NCBI GenBank assembly: GCA_047967505.1
Contig: CM106538.1
From: Dipteris shenzhenensis
Lineage: Eukaryota > Polypodiophyta > Polypodiopsida > Gleicheniales
Direction: 5' to 3' (one strand)
DNA: 64,000 bases
Under the pieces are notes generated by a model. The model searched no databases. It had not been told where the DNA came from and worked only from the letters and a program-made list of their open reading frames with translations. Position 1 is the stretch's first letter. Each line of letters begins with the position of its first letter. Positions 21,298 to 31,990 of this stretch are shown piece after piece. The position numbers were made by a program, and so were the translations under genes.

Positions 21298-24200
21298 AAA
21301 TAAAGTGATTGGTCTGATTTCCATATTAGTCTCCCCATTGGGAGACGTACCAATCTCTCCATCTCCACTTTATGCTTGCATCGTTGCATGAAGTAGTTTT
21401 ATCTTCCTTGTGTGCAGTTTTTGCGTGTTGTTCTCGCATGCAATTTGCATGGGGCTCTTTGTTGCATGGAGTGCTCCATCTTCCTCGCGTGCGGACCCTT
21501 GTGCTCCCATATCACATTGTTCAAGCTCCGTGGCATGCAGTTTCCTCTACTCCCTTGTCGCGTGGACCTTTTCATTGCATCTATTGGTCACGTCTCTTGT
21601 GTCATGATTCCTGTGGTGAATTGCATCAATGGGATGATTTTGCTACAGTTTCGGAGGTTTCCTTCCTTGACACAAAAGAAACTGTCTTTAGGCAGGCAAC
21701 AAAGTGGAACCAAACTCCCTTTTTGCCCTCTCGTTGAGCCACGTGGCACACTATAAAAAGCAATCCCAAACCCACATGAGCGAATCCTATATTTGATGTT
21801 GCTAGATACTGCCTCCCCGGGTCTAGTTTCTCTCCCTCCTTTCTTGTTAGGCAGTGGCTTGGAACGAGATTCTACCTGCCCATCTTGATACCGTTCATCA
21901 CTGCTACCTGCTCGGTTCTAATTCCTACATCACAGTGTACAGGGTGGTTGAAGGATTTCAAGCAGTGGAGCTCCTCACGCCACTTCTCCACTGACTGGTA
22001 GATCTTTCAAATTTTCTATCTTCGGTTGGAGGTAGTTCAAGCGCTTTGAGTGCCAAAGTACAAACCCACCATGATCGGTATAGCCGTGCCTATATAAGCA
22101 AACCAAGATTTCTCAGCTTTATTTTTTCTTCGATCTTCTAGATACTATCCATTGTCCTGGTTACTGTAGTGATGGCTTTCTATGGAGATCTTCCCACCAC
22201 TGACTCTATGGAAACCGATAGCAAGGACTTTGAGAGGGGTATTCATGTTTTTGGGCTTCCTCTTCTGGCTTCATATCTTCCTTCCTTCCTTCATATTGTG
22301 TCATGCCTTCCTTGTACAGAACTGGAGAAGCTCTATGATCTGACACACGTATCACCCGCTCATGCAGACACTAGAGATGTAATTGGTACAAGTTTTCTAT
22401 GCATGTAACCAAGTTGTGTGGATTGTCCTCATCTCAGAAACTATTATTTGTGGCATGCCAGCTGATGCGATTTTCGTGAAAATAAAAGAGAAAGTGGATA
22501 GCTCTAATTGCATGATTTAAGAGTTTGCACAACCCAACCCCCATCCAAGCATGTCGAACATGCAAGCAAGCATAGTAGATCACATCCCTCGCTCCGGTAA
22601 ACTATCATGCGTGTAGTTTTTGATTCTGTAGGTGTGTCTCTCCTGTGCCTTGAGTCCTTGCTATGATTGAAAGAGTTGCTAATTGTTTGCAGAGGAGGCC
22701 ATTGATGTGGTTAAAAGAGCTCAAGCCATGGAGGTTTGGCTTGGTAAGCAAGTGATGGGGGAGGAGGCCGAAACCTTTTATGCGACTCCAACTATGGAAG
22801 GTGTGGATGCATATTGGTGGCCATATTCTTTTGAGCACGTGTTGCTACTACATCTGCAAATGTGGCGGGATGTTCACGCGACATGAGAGAAGAAACCGCC
22901 CTAAAACATTCGTTAATTAAGAAGCTCACGAAGAAGTCATTGAAGAGAGCATTTTAAGATGCAACCAAATTCACATATGAAGAAGGAATGTACTATGCCC
23001 TACTTTCTCCTATTTTGTTGCCGCCCTCAAATTCTTGCTCCGTCATTTGCTTACCCCTCAAAAATCCTGGCAAAACAAATGTTCATTCCGACGTCCTCTG
23101 CAGGGTATTTCTTTAAGAATCCCCGTTTGTATGCGTATTGCGCCACATACCAATGATGTTGGTATACTTTGTCGATTTAATTACAGAGAGCATTAGCAAA
23201 TCTCTTTTTGGAACCAAGTGGTCATCGCTATACTATTTTGGGACTCCATTGCAATTGTAGGCTGCATTGCATTGACGCCTTATATAGGCGAGTGACAATA
23301 GAAGAGAAATGATGTTGAACAGTTGATAGCTGCTTCGCCCCTGTGTTCGCTTAATTTACACCTCTTTCCTTATTTTTTTTTACTAAGTTGGCAGCGACAT
23401 TCTGGTTTCACGCCCTCTCGTGACATCTGTTTGAATAGTGACCTCGAGGGTCCTTCTACTGCCACACTCTCCCATGCATGTCTTCATAGAATTTAGTTTC
23501 TAGTAACTTAAATTTTGTGATTCGTAACGCACTATAACCCTAATGACTCATAACTATTCTGCATTCGTTTATTTCACGGATTGAAAGAGAGAACTTTGTA
23601 TTACACGTTTTGTTGTTCGACATGACAAACCATAAAAAGTGTTTTTTTGGAAGTGCCTTGGGAAACTCTTCGTACTTTAATTCATTGTGTGTCTTGTGGT
23701 TAGTAGCACAAAATGTTAATTCATACAAACATGGTCCTCTGCTTTTTTTTTTCTAGTGCATTAGTACAGTCTTATTATTTCCTTCATTGCTCAAATTTTT
23801 AGCCACAAAGCGATCATGTATCAAAATAGATTCGAAAGATAATGCAACCTCAAATGCATCCTTGAGAAATAAGCATAGTGATGCACCACCTCTCCATAGT
23901 GGTCATTATAGTGCGGGACCTATTGTTCCATTAGGCAAGAACTTTAATGGTGGAGGAAACTCACTCCCCACGCTTTGCATAGATGTTGTCTTTGAATTCA
24001 TATGCCATCGTTTTGCATTTCAGTGCAAGTTATTAGCAAAGTATGGTACATTTCGGGCCCGCAATCCCAACCATCCTGTGTGTATTCGTGCGGATTTAAT
24101 CAACGGATGCAACTACAACACTATAACCTTAGTTGCACCACACGCCTTTGTGGAGCAATATAAGGACAAAGGTTGACTCATTCTACCGTATTGAGGAAGC

Positions 24201-24918
24201 CACTGTTCTCCAAAGGCAACTAGTGAGGGTGGAATAGCAAGCTATTCTCTACATGTGAATGCTACCACCACTACAATGATACGGGGGGAACCATTTGAGG
24301 GTACTATCTCATTCTTGCTAGAAACGACAATTGCATTGTACTTTTGTTGGGCTTCATCGACCATCAAGTTAGGTCTAGGCAACATATCTACTGTGGCTTC
24401 TTTCATAGTAATGAAAGTCGACTCAAAAGGTGGATTGAATGATCATGTAATAATCGTCGATGGACCTTGCAACAAGGATCGAGCCATAGTAAGTTTTAAC
24501 TACTGTGCTTTTCTCATACCAGCGAAATGACTATATCCACTAACACTCATATGATGAACAATTAACATTTATCAACGATTGCAAGAATGTGCAAGCGCAA
24601 TTGATCCAATAGTTTAATGATAATGGCATAATGATGCATACTCTTAGGAATGTCTCATACATGTGTGCGCGAGACTCGTGCGTCTTTGACTTCACAATTC
24701 TAGGAGATCTTTCAGAGGACACGTAGGGGGCAAAATTCAAGAAAGTCTTTATTAACTAGGTCCCCGCAACTTGGGATACGGACGAAAGGTAAGCATTTGT
24801 ACAACAAATTTAATGCTTGGCTCGTAAAGAGTTCACACTCTAACCCAACTTCTAATTGTTTCAGGTTCAAGGCATTCTTGGATTGAATGGTCAACTATTG
24901 GATTATATGTGTTTTGTG
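21298..24918. other. Former COG4 upstream region and unclassified sequence
   Basis: This resumes the sequence interrupted by the LINE. A TATATAAG box at 22090-22097 is followed by a short frame (22169-22408), and further frames lie at 22683-22886, 23787-24176 and 24255-24530. None shows a domain I recognise, and they do not form a convincing spliced gene. They may be remnants of an unidentified gene or element. Confidence 0.3.
23787..24176 (+). CDS. Unrecognised 129-codon frame
   Basis: It starts 'MLKFLATKRSCIKIDSKDNA' and contains Cys/His residues scattered in 'CIDVVFEFICHRFAFQCKLL' and 'NHPVCIRADLINGC', with no standard finger spacing. Another frame (24255-24530) follows 80 bp later. Neither family nor expression can be inferred; it could be a degraded transposon gene. 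Confidence 0.2.
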   Translation: MLKFLATKRSCIKIDSKDNATSNASLRNKHSDAPPLHSGHYSAGPIVPLGKNFNGGGNSLPTLCIDVVFEFICHRFAFQCKLLAKYGTFRARNPNHPVCIRADLINGCNYNTITLVAPHAFVEQYKDKG

Positions 24919-25015
24919 TTGAGAGACCATGCTCAACATCATGTGATTATGTGTACATAGCACTAACACATATAGAGTGCTATAAAGGAAAGGGTTAGAT
25001 GCCATAACCCTAACC
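24919..25015 (+). repeat. Copia LTR fragment (same family as 709)
   Basis: It begins TGTTGAGAGACCATGCTC and runs to CATAACCCTAACC, closely matching 709-805. It then joins the RT end of an oppositely oriented copia element directly. No second LTR or internal region in the same orientation adjoins it. Confidence 0.8.
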
Positions 25016-27182
25016 TTCAACATAGCCTGCTGGTTGTTGCATGTAGACTTCCTTGTCTAGGTAACCATTGAGAAATGCATTCTTGAAATCGAGCTGGTAC
25101 ATATTTCATCTGCTGAGTGTCGCTAGTGATATCAAGAACCATATGGAATCCATCTTTGCTACTAGAGCATTAGTCTCATCATAATCTTGACCATATTGCG
25201 ATGCAAATGCTTTTGCAACTAGTCTACCTTTGTATCTTTGAATGCTTCCATCTAGATTGTACTTCACTTTGTATCCCTATTTGTTTGATATGGCCTTTCC
25301 TGGTGGAAGGTCGCATAATTTCCAAGTATTATTCTTATACATTTCTTCATTCATAGCAGTTTACCATTTTGGCTTGTCAACTGCATCTTCGAAGTACACT
25401 GGCTCTTCTATAGCCATGATGGTAGTCATAAGAGCATAGTTGGTGGTTTCAACTTGAATTGCTTTGCCTTTTGGAACATATGTCACTCTAGCCGGAGGTC
25501 TGCTTTCCCTAGTAGACCATCTGAGTTGCTGTAGTTCTTCTTGGGGTGCTTCTGGAAATTCTTTCTCTTCTTCATCAACCTTTTCTCTATAGATGGCTGA
25601 GTAATTGGTGCGTCTACCTCCTGTGTATTTGAGGTTTTCCATTCTGATTCCGCATCAAAGATTACATCTTTGGAGATAATGACCTTTTGGTTGATGGGAT
25701 CATACAACTTGTATGATTTGTTGTCTTTACTATAGCTAACCATGATGCATTTACGTGACTTCGCATCCAATTTCCTCCAATGATCATCATGTATGTGGGC
25801 ATATGCTATGCAACCAATATGCAAAGATGCCTAATGCATGGCTTGTGTTCAGTGAATGCTTCATAAGGTGTCGTATCTTGAATTGGTTTGGTCAGAAGCC
25901 AATTAAGCAAGTAGTTTGCAGTGACTATTGCTTCTACCCAATACTGATTTGGAAGATGCTTCTCACTAAGCATTGCTCTAGCACTATCTGCTAAAGTATC
26001 ATTCTTCCTTTCAGCTCTTACATTCTGCTGAGGAGTATCTACACAAGTGAATTGTCGAATGCCATGACTTCTGCAAAAGTTCATAAATGTTGAAGACATG
26101 TATTCACCTTCTCTATCTAATCTCATGACTGATATCTTTTTGCCTGTCTAGTTTTCTACCATGGCTTTAAATTCTTGAAATCTGGAAAAGACCTCAGATT
26201 TCTTTTTCAAAAAGTAGATCCAACAATACCTGCTATAGTCCTCGATGAAAGTCAAGTAGTAAAGTGAACCATTGATGCTTTGGGTCTGGGCATAACCCAT
26301 TTATCCATGTGAATCAAATCAAGAATACCTCTTGCTCGAGATGTGCTTTTGCTAAAGTTGGTTCGCTTTTGTTTGTCGAAGCAGCATGCTTCGCAAACTT
26401 TTCCAAGAAATTGACATATGCAATATTCTGATTCTTGAGATCTATCAAGCTCTTGAAATCAACATGACCATATCTCTTGTGCCATTTTGCGGATAGTGGC
26501 ATCTGTTGCAGTTGAGCTAACATGGCATGCAAATCTGGTATTGTAGCTAGCATTCTGAACAGACATCCTTCCTTGACTCCTTTTCCCACAGCTGAAATCC
26601 TCTGTATTTGTCTCTGATATTTCATTCATCTCCATCAAAGATGACTCGGTAGTTTTATTCAGTCATTTGACCTACTGACAAGAGGTTCTTATAGAGCTTT
26701 GGAACACAAAGTACATCTTTCACCAATCCTTCGTACCAGTGAAACTATTCATAGGGACAATGCCGGTCCCTTGAACTGAATTCGGTGTATTATCTGCCAT
26801 GTAGATGACATTCTTCTAACCTTCTAATGGTTTCATCTCTATGAACCATTCTTCATGCTTTGTCATATGAGATGATGCACCGTTGTCAATGTACCAAGGA
26901 TCTTGATCTACTTGGTTGACTTGATAGTAGCTGAAATCCTCTTTTGAAATGCAATCATGTTTTCTAGATACACTATATCGGTCTACTGCATTTCCTCGTT
27001 TGCAAGGAACATATTCCCATGTTCATTTGCATAATGACTATGACTAGAATGTCCACCACGATGATTTTCTCTTCCGTGGGAATTCCCTCGCGATTGTTGC
27101 TGGATTGACCACTTTGGTTGTACTTCTTCTTGCAGCAATGTCTTTCATAGTGTCTGAACTTATGACAATAGTTATGCAATGG
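25016..27182 (-). mobile_element. Ty1/copia remnant A (minus strand), zinc knuckle to RT
   Basis: In minus-strand order: a gag zinc knuckle ('CHKFRHYERHC', 27179-27100), the GAG-pre-integrase region ('LSAKWHKRYGHVDFKSL', 26625-26314), integrase ('MRLDREGEYMSSTFMNFCRSHGIRQ', 'QYWVEAIVTANYLLN', 26126-25806), the post-integrase 'KLDAKSRKCIMVSYSKDNKSYKLYDP' (25824-25483), and the start of RT ('[25 protein letters not shown]', ending at 25016). RT motifs beyond that, RNase H and both LTRs are missing. Stops and frameshifts are present throughout. Confidence 0.88.
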
Positions 27183-27795
27183 CGCCCATGTTTTGAGGCA
27201 TCTTAGGTTCCATTTTTAGTAGCGGTCATTGCTGTGGGACCATGATTTCTTGAGCATACCTTGTGCAAATCACTCCAGTTGCAGTTTGAGCCGTGTGCGC
27301 TCATTTGTGGTGTGCATTGGATTGCAGTGGATGATTTATAGGCCATTTGGATGCATTGCTATCCTTATTGGATGCGTTGATAGGCCCAAATTGCCTTGTG
27401 GGATGCTATTTTTTATGGACGCTTTGCACATGGATGCTATTTTATGCTAAGGGACATCTTTGAAACATTGCAGGTGATGCATTGATAGTGTTATGCTCTC
27501 TTGGATGAGATATTATTAGTAATGCATATGCCCACAGATGGTGTTTATGCTTGCGCCATTTGGCACTTATTGGCATTTTGGATTGCCATTGCAGTTGGCT
27601 TTTTCTTTTGGGCCAGACTTGCTCATATGAATGTATAGTACATGCACTTGAGTCAGCTGCATCTTTTGATGCTTTGAGCTTTGAGTTTTGGTGATATTTC
27701 ACTCTATTGTGGCATACACATTTGGGTGCACCTAGTATTTGGTGTGATTTCTCTTTTGCAGGTACTAGCATTTGGGATTTTGCTTTATTTGCATC

Positions 27796-28600
27796 ATGGC
27801 ATCTTCTTCCATGTCTGAAAAGGAGTTTTTCAACATTAAAAAGTTTGATGGGACAAACTTTTCTTTGTGGAAAGAATAGATAAGGAATGTGCTTATTCAA
27901 AAGAAGCAAATTAAACCCTTGGTAGGGATTGAAGCTAAGCCTGCAAATATGTCAGAGGATGATTGGAATGAGTTAGATGCATTAGCAAAGTCTACTATTA
28001 GACTTCATCTTGCAGAGTCGGTTTATTTCACAGTAGTAAATGAGCAGAATACAGAAGATTTGTGGAAGAAATTGTGTGCCACTTATGAGAAGGAAATTGC
28101 CTCTAATAAAGTTTACCTCACGAAGAGGTTGTTTGAGCTGTAGATGAATGAAGGGGTCTCCATTGCTTCTCACTTGAATGAACTCAATATTATTTTCAGC
28201 CAGCTTTAGGCTCAGAAGATGAATTTTGATGCTGAGACTAAGGCAATATTTCTCTTATGTTCATTACCATCCTCATGGGATACCTTTGTACAGCTGTCAG
28301 TAACTCTGCACCTGGTGGAGTACTGAAGTTTGATGATGTTATGGATAGTTTGTTGGCCAAGGAGACTAGACGGAAGTCTATGGATGGCAACAAGCAGGCA
28401 GATCACAGTTAAGGGGGAAGTCCCAAGAAAGAGGGAAGTCTCGTAGCAAATCTAGGGCATTGGACATTGAGTGTTATCAATATGGCAAGAAGGGCCATAT
28501 GAAAAAGTATTACTAGAAGCTGAAAAGAGAGCAAAAGGATAAGAAAAAGAATGCAAATTGGGGTGCAAATAAGAAGGAAGAGAGTCCAAGGGAGGACAAA
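27796..28600 (+). pseudogene. Copia B gag with zinc knuckle, interrupted
   Basis: The ATG at 27796 starts 'MASSSMSEKEFFNIKKFDGTNFSLWKE', then a TAG at 27877-27879 interrupts it. Gag continues 'WNELDALAKSTIRLHLAESV', 'KLCATYEKEIASNKVYLTKRLFEL' to a second TAG at 28141-28143, and reaches a damaged knuckle 'CYQYGKKGHMKKYY', in which the last Cys is Tyr. Confidence 0.85.
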
Positions 28601-28606
28601 GGAAAA

Positions 28607-28936
28607 GTGAAGATTGAGGAGATCAATGCAGTCACACATGATAGTGACAATGACATTCTCTTCATGTCTGTTTTATCTACAGAGTTGCTTACCACTTCAG
28701 ATGATGCATATTCCCAGGATTGGATTTTGGATTCTAGTGCTTCATTCCATGTTACTCCCCATAGGGAATGGTTCTCCACTTATGACAGTGGAAAGATAGG
28801 TTGTGTGCATCTTGGAAATGGGTTTGCATTTGTTTTGAAACATGTGAGACATGTGCTTAAGTTGACCAAGAGTCTTATTTTAGTGGGTCAGCTAGATGAT
28901 GCTGGTTTTCACACCACTTTTAGATTTCAGAGTTGA
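28607..28936 (+). pseudogene. Copia B protease
   Basis: The frame contains 'DWILDSSASFHVTPHREWFSTYD', the copia aspartic protease site, which is normally D-S-G-A: here the Gly after the catalytic Asp-Ser is Ser. It then runs to 'VRHVLKLTKSLILVGQLDDAG' and stops before the GAG-pre-integrase domain. Confidence 0.85.
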
Positions 28937-28954
28937 AAAATTCAGAAGGGCTCT

Positions 28955-29875
28955 ATGCTTTTGGCCAGGGGTGCCAAGTGTGAGACTTTGTATCCCTTAC
29001 ATGTATCAGGGGTGTTTGATCATGTTGTTGCAATAACCGAGCAGCCAAGCACTTCTTTATGGCATTGCCGGTTGGGCCATATGAGCCAAAGTGGGATGAA
29101 ACTCTTATGCTGTTTGGGTTATGTACCGCATTTAAGTTTCTCTGAGCACTGTCTCTATGGGAAGCAGACTAAATCAACCCATAAAAGAAGGGGAAAGAAA
29201 GAGTTTGAAAAGCTTGATTTGGTGCATTCAGACGTATGTGGTCCCATGCCTACACAGTCATTAGGCGGGGCTGAATACTATGTGACATTCATTGATGATG
29301 CAATTAGGAAAGTGTGGGCTTATGCTATAGCTCAAAAGAGTGATGTGTTCCAGGTATTTCAAAAATGTCTAACCTTGGTTGAGAATCAGTCAGGTAGAAT
29401 GCTTCAATGCCTACAGACTAAGAATGGTGGAGAGTATCTCTCTCATGACTTTCAGCATTTTTGTGATACACATGGGATTAAGAGGAAGCTCACATCCCCT
29501 CGTACTTCAGAGCAAAATCAAGTTGCAAAAAAGATGAACCGTACCATTCAAGAAAGGTTGCAATGCATGCTTTCCGATGCAAGTCTTCCTAGTGGTTTTT
29601 GGGCTGAGGCAATGAAGACTGCAGTGCATGTGATCAATAGATTACCTAGTAAGAGTTTGGATGGTGGTATTCCTGAAGAGGCATGGAGTGGCAAGAAGCC
29701 CTCTTACTCTCATTTGCATATATTTGGGGGTGAGGCATATGCACATGTGCCAAAAGAGCTTCGAAAGAAGCTAGATCCTAAGTCTAGGAAATGCATCTTT
29801 CTGGGTTATGGTGGAAGTGGAGATGGGCTATCGTCTCTGGGATCCAGAAGTAAAGAAGATCATACGCAACCATGA
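28955..29875 (+). pseudogene. Copia B GAG-pre-integrase and integrase
   Basis: 306 codons with 'LWHCRLGHMSQSGMKLL' (HHCC region), the DDE-type core beginning 'LDLVHSDVCGPMPTQSLGG' (first Asp), 'TFIDDAIRKVW' (second), and a third-Glu block 'QTKNGGEYLSHDFQHFCDTHGI'. It ends 'LDPKSRKCIFLGYG'. A frameshift near 29815 carries the reading into 29808-30119 ('GYRLWDPEVKKIIRNHDVVFDE'). Confidence 0.88.
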
Positions 29876-30125
29876 TGTAGTCTTTGATGAGAAGAAGATG
29901 CGTAAGGCACCCATGAGGGATGTGGAAATGAGGAGAATCACTTTCCAAGATGTGAATCCACCTGCATATGTTGATAGACAGCAAGCTATCCATGCACCAA
30001 ATGTGCAAGAAATGGTACCACCAAGTACTCTCACAAGTATACAATCAAGGGTAGATGATGGATCATCTATTAGTGGAAATGATGAGCCAAATGTGGCTGA
30101 TATGCAGGTGGGACAGTAAGCTGAA

Positions 30126-31025
30126 ATGTCCTTGAGAAGATCATCTAAAGTGTCTAGACCGCTTAATAGGTTTGTTCCAGGGGTAGACTATGTGATGCTT
30201 ACTGATTGCGAGGAGCCTTCTTGCTATAGAGAGGCTATGATGCACGAGGATCAACACAAGTGGGAGTATGCTATGCAATCAGAGATGAGTTTACTTATGA
30301 AGAATAAGACTTGGGACTTGGTTTCTTTGCCACATGGAAAGAAAGCATTGCCATGTAAATGGGTCTACAAGATGAAGGTCACAGGTGATGATGTGCCTAG
30401 GTACAAGGCCCATTTTGTTGCTAAAGGGTTCAAGCAAGAGAAGGGTGTGGACTTTGATGAGATATTCTCTCCGGTTGTGAAGATGACCGCACTTAGATGC
30501 ATGCTTGGACTAGTGGCAGCAAAAGATATGGAGCTTATGCAGATGGATGTCAAGACAGCCTTCTTGCATGGGGATCTGCATAAGGAAATTTACATGGTGC
30601 AACCGGAAGGCTTTGAAGAAAAGGGCAAAGAGCATTTAGTTTGCAAGCTAAAGAAGAGTCTCCATGGTCTTAAGCAAGCGCCTAGAGAATGGTATCAGAA
30701 GTTTGATGCTTTCATTCAGTCCCAAGGTTTTAGAAGGAGTGAAATTGATCACTGCCTCTACACTAAAAGAGCTAAGGATAATAGCCTGATAATCCTGGCA
30801 CTATATGTGGATGATATGCTATTGGCTAGCAAGAATACTTATGAGCTAGATGCATTAAAGGCCAAGTTGCATGAGGCCTTTGATATGAAGGATTTGGGAC
30901 TTGCAGGTCATATTCTTGGTATGCGTATCACGCGTGATCGGAGTAGGAAACTCCTTTGGCTTCATCGAAGGAGTATGTTACAAAAGTATTGCAGCATTTC
31001 AATATGGAGGGAGGGAAGGCAGTGA
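30126..31025 (+). pseudogene. Copia B reverse transcriptase
   Basis: 299 codons with the canonical copia RT start 'WEYAMQSEMSLLMKNKTWDLV', 'QMDVKTAFLHGDLHKEIYM', 'KSLHGLKQAPREWYQKFD' and the catalytic 'LALYVDDMLLAS' (YVDD). The domain itself is intact. A frameshift near 30960 separates it from RNase H. Confidence 0.92.
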
Positions 31026-31774
31026 GTACTCCATTGCCTCCATATGTGAAACTGAGTCATACAGATAGTCCCAAATCATATGAGGAGAGGGCCATGATGG
31101 CCAAGGTTCCTTATGCATCAGTGGTTGGGAGTCTTATGTATGCTATGATAGCTACTAGACCAGATATTGCATTTGCAATGGGAGTTGTTAGCTGGTATAT
31201 GGCTAATCCAGGAAAGAGGCATTGGGAGGTAGTTAAGTGCATCATGAGGTACATGAAGGGTACCAAGGAGATGTGCATCTGCTTTGGTAGACGAGACATG
31301 CATGTACTTGGGTACACAGATTCAGACTATGCAGGGCATGTGGATGGGCATGTGGATAGTAGGAGATCCACTTTTGGTTATGTGTTCACCTTTGCAGGTG
31401 GTGCATTGTCGTGGATGTCTCGCGCACAAAAGTGCATTGCTTTGTCTACCACAGAGGTTGAGTATGTTGCAGCCACAGAGGGTTGCAAGGAGGCTATATG
31501 GTTTGATCGGCTAGTGGGAGATTTGGGGATTCATATAGGTGTACCGACATTGCATAGTGATTCCATGAGTGCTATTCAGCTAGCACGAAATCCGGTCTTT
31601 CATGCAAAGACCAAACACATTGAGGTCAGGTACCATTTCATTAGGGAGGTACTTGAGGACAAGCGCATAGAGCTTGTCAAGGTTCATACAGATGATAACC
31701 CTGTAGATATGCTGACGAAGAGTCTACCTAGTCAGTGGTTTGAGTATTGTCATGTATTGATGGGCATTGGATAG
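30956..31774 (+). pseudogene. Copia B RNase H
   Basis: 272 codons: 'STPLPPYVKLSHTDSP', 'VPYASVVGSLMYAMIATRPDIAFAMGVVSWYMANPGKRHWE', 'GYTDSDYAG', 'RRSTFGYVFTFAGGALSW', 'STTEVEYVAA' and 'ARNPVFHAKTKHIEVRYHFIRE'. The tail 'DMLTKSLPSQWFEYC' is followed by a stop and the LTR region. A short duplication, 'HVDGHVD', is inserted after 'DYAG'. Confidence 0.9.
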
Positions 31775-31828
31775 TATGCTCACTGGTTGTTCTCCCTTAA
31801 AGGCACATTGTCCTTTAAGTGCGAGGTT

Positions 31829-31990
31829 GTGGGGATTAAAGGTCACTGTGCCTTTACCTCGGTTATGTACAATACTCAAACACATATATAAATGAATGAA
31901 AAAGAAGATTAGGGTGTTCTGCACCCACTAAAAACTTATGTGGCTCTCTGTTTCTCTCTCTCACTCTTCTATTTTGCTTCCATTGAGAGC
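31829..31990 (+). repeat. Partial 3' LTR of copia B
   Basis: It begins TGTGGGGATTAAAGG soon after pol ends and matches, in opposite orientation, the sequence at about 34170-34310. Homology fades into a CT-rich stretch near 31950; the true end is not determined. Confidence 0.55.

Larger units (their letters stand above)
27182..31990 (+). mobile_element. Ty1/copia element B (plus strand), almost complete pol
   Basis: This is the best preserved element in the window: a ~600-bp leader (27182-27795), gag, protease, integrase, RT and RNase H in order, then LTR-like sequence from about 31829 (TGTGGGGATTAAAGG). Its left side butts against copia A at about 27182, where homology with the inverted relative at 34150-35720 also ends, so its 5' LTR is missing or unrecognised. 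Stop codons in gag, a changed protease motif and a frameshift in RNase H show it is defective. Confidence 0.88.

Noticed and set aside
22082-22900. Possible small gene with TATA box and two exons
   Set aside because: A TATATAAG and two short frames are present, but no domain, no certain splice sites and no conserved product. Kept only as an unclassified region.
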